Part shown: positions 6,101-6,764 of the stretch, in pieces
Numbering within the stretch: the stretch's first letter is position 1
Layout: every line of letters starts with the position of its first letter
The notes under the pieces: generated by a model
Database searches by the model: none
The model's input: only the letters and a program-made list of their open reading frames with translations
Told to the model about the DNA's origin: nothing
Assembly (NCBI GenBank): GCA_903932565.1
Contig: CAIZGQ010000547.1
Span: forward strand, 1-6,764
DNA from: an uncultured Hyphomicrobiales bacterium
GTDB taxonomy: Bacteria; Pseudomonadota; Alphaproteobacteria; Rhizobiales; Beijerinckiaceae
Direction of reading: 5' to 3'
Length of the DNA stretch: 6,764 bases
Made by a program: the position numbers and the translations under genes

Positions 6101-6128
6101 CTTTCTCAAACAAAAACTGCCCCCATAT
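6101..6128 (+). promoter_or_regulatory. RpoH (sigma-32)-type promoter of clpB
   Basis: CCCCATAT at 6121-6128 is a full match to the heat-shock -10 element CCCCATNT. At 14 bases upstream lies CTTTCT (6101-6106), in the context CTCCCCTTTCT, a partial match to the CCCTTGAA -35. Transcription would start near 6135, leaving a leader of about 88 bases with possible short hairpins (for example GTTCC/GGAATGAAC, 6181-6201). clpB is a standard RpoH target, which supports the call. Confidence 0.65.
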
Positions 6129-6222
6129 GCCCGTCATGGTCGCCGCATCACGGGGCCAAATCACAAGTGATCATCGCTGTGTTCCTTGCTTCGGAATGAA
6201 CTTGGCGGGTGAGGAGGGTTTT

Positions 6223-6764
6223 ATGAATATTGAAAAATACACCGAGCGCACGCGTGGCTTTATCCAGTCCGCCCAGCAGCTTGCGGTCCGCGAGGGCCAT
6301 CAGCAATTCACCCCCGAACATGTTCTCAAGGTGCTTCTGGATGATCCTGAAGGCCTGTGCTCTGGCCTGATCGACAAGGCTGGGGGCCGCTCGCGCGAAG
6401 CGCTGGAGCAGACGGAACGGGCGCTTGCCAAACTCCCCAAGGTGCAGGGCGCTGGTGCGGGCCAGGTCTATCTTGTCCCAACCACAGCTCGCATTTTTGA
6501 TGCAGCGGAAAAGCTGGCCGAAAAAGCCGGTGACAGCTTTGTCACCGTCGAGCGCCTCTTGATTGCAGTGGCACTCGAAAAGGGTGCGGAAGCCGCCAAG
6601 ATCCTCGAGCGTTGTGGCGTCACGCCCCTCAGCCTGAACAAGGCCGTCGAAGACTTGCGCAAAGGCCGCACGGCCGACAACGCCACGGCTGAGAACGCCT
6701 ATGATGCGCTGAAGAAATATGCGCGTGATCTGACGGAAGCCGCGCGCGAAGGAAAGCTCGATCC
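6223..6764 (+). CDS. clpB: ATP-dependent disaggregase ClpB (N-terminal part, runs off window)
   Basis: First 180 residues of the AAA+ Hsp100 disaggregase that works with DnaK to rescue aggregated proteins. The double Clp-N domain is clear: MNIEKYTERTRGFIQSAQQLA, then EGHQQFTPEHVLKVLLDD (first repeat), and AEKLAEKAGDSFVTVERLLIA and LEKGAEAAKILERCGV (second repeat). It is followed by TAENAYDALKKYARDLTEAA, the lead-in to the first nucleotide-binding domain; Walker motifs lie outside the window. ATG 6223 has a strong GAGGAGG (6211-6217) five bases upstream. A terminator and an RpoH-type promoter lie just before it, so it should be an independent heat-shock unit. No defect is seen in the visible part. 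Confidence 0.97.
   Translation, partial: MNIEKYTERTRGFIQSAQQLAVREGHQQFTPEHVLKVLLDDPEGLCSGLIDKAGGRSREALEQTERALAKLPKVQGAGAGQVYLVPTTARIFDAAEKLAEKAGDSFVTVERLLIAVALEKGAEAAKILERCGVTPLSLNKAVEDLRKGRTADNATAENAYDALKKYARDLTEAAREGKLD

Overview
The window looks like a chromosomal segment of an alphaproteobacterium, most likely of the order Hyphomicrobiales. The evidence is an alphaproteobacterial DUF2794 gene, the DUF4167 gene placed directly before clpB, RpoH-type heat-shock promoters, high-GC codon use and TTG/GTG starts backed by Shine-Dalgarno sequences. The genus cannot be told from the sequence alone.

Layout. On the minus strand at the left edge is a DUF2794 gene (1-413, 3' end cut off). A 477-base divergent gap follows. 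It holds a GC-rich, hairpin-dense stretch that ends in a terminator-like hairpin plus seven Ts (about 603-747, plus strand; a candidate small RNA), and then a good RpoH-type promoter (784-812). Next come htpG (Hsp90 chaperone, 891-2843) and, seven bases after its stop, prmC (release-factor glutamine methyltransferase, about 2851-3738); these are probably co-transcribed. A small two-gene module follows: a DUF433 antitoxin-like gene (3849-4073) overlapping by one base a DUF5615 PIN-like toxin-like gene (4073-4402). Then comes a 531-base gap with no convincing gene. It carries four tandem copies of a 23-24 base repeat (4721-4815), followed at once by TTGACA and an inverted repeat; this looks like the multi-repeat end of a lost insertion sequence, or a regulator-binding array. 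The DUF4167 gene (4934-5983) comes next and ends at a strong intrinsic terminator (5991-6016). A second RpoH-type promoter (6101-6128) precedes clpB (6223 to the right edge, N-terminal part only).

How it works together. Two heat-shock chaperones, HtpG and the ClpB disaggregase, sit about 3.4 kb apart, each behind its own candidate RpoH promoter. prmC, which modifies the GGQ glutamine of release factors and in many bacteria sits beside prfA, is here tied to htpG and may be heat-inducible by read-through. The DUF433/DUF5615 pair and the repeat cluster lie exactly in the interval between prmC and the DUF4167-clpB block, so this interval looks like an insertion hot spot in otherwise core DNA. The least explained parts are the structured RNA-like block upstream of htpG and the tandem repeats upstream of the DUF4167 gene.
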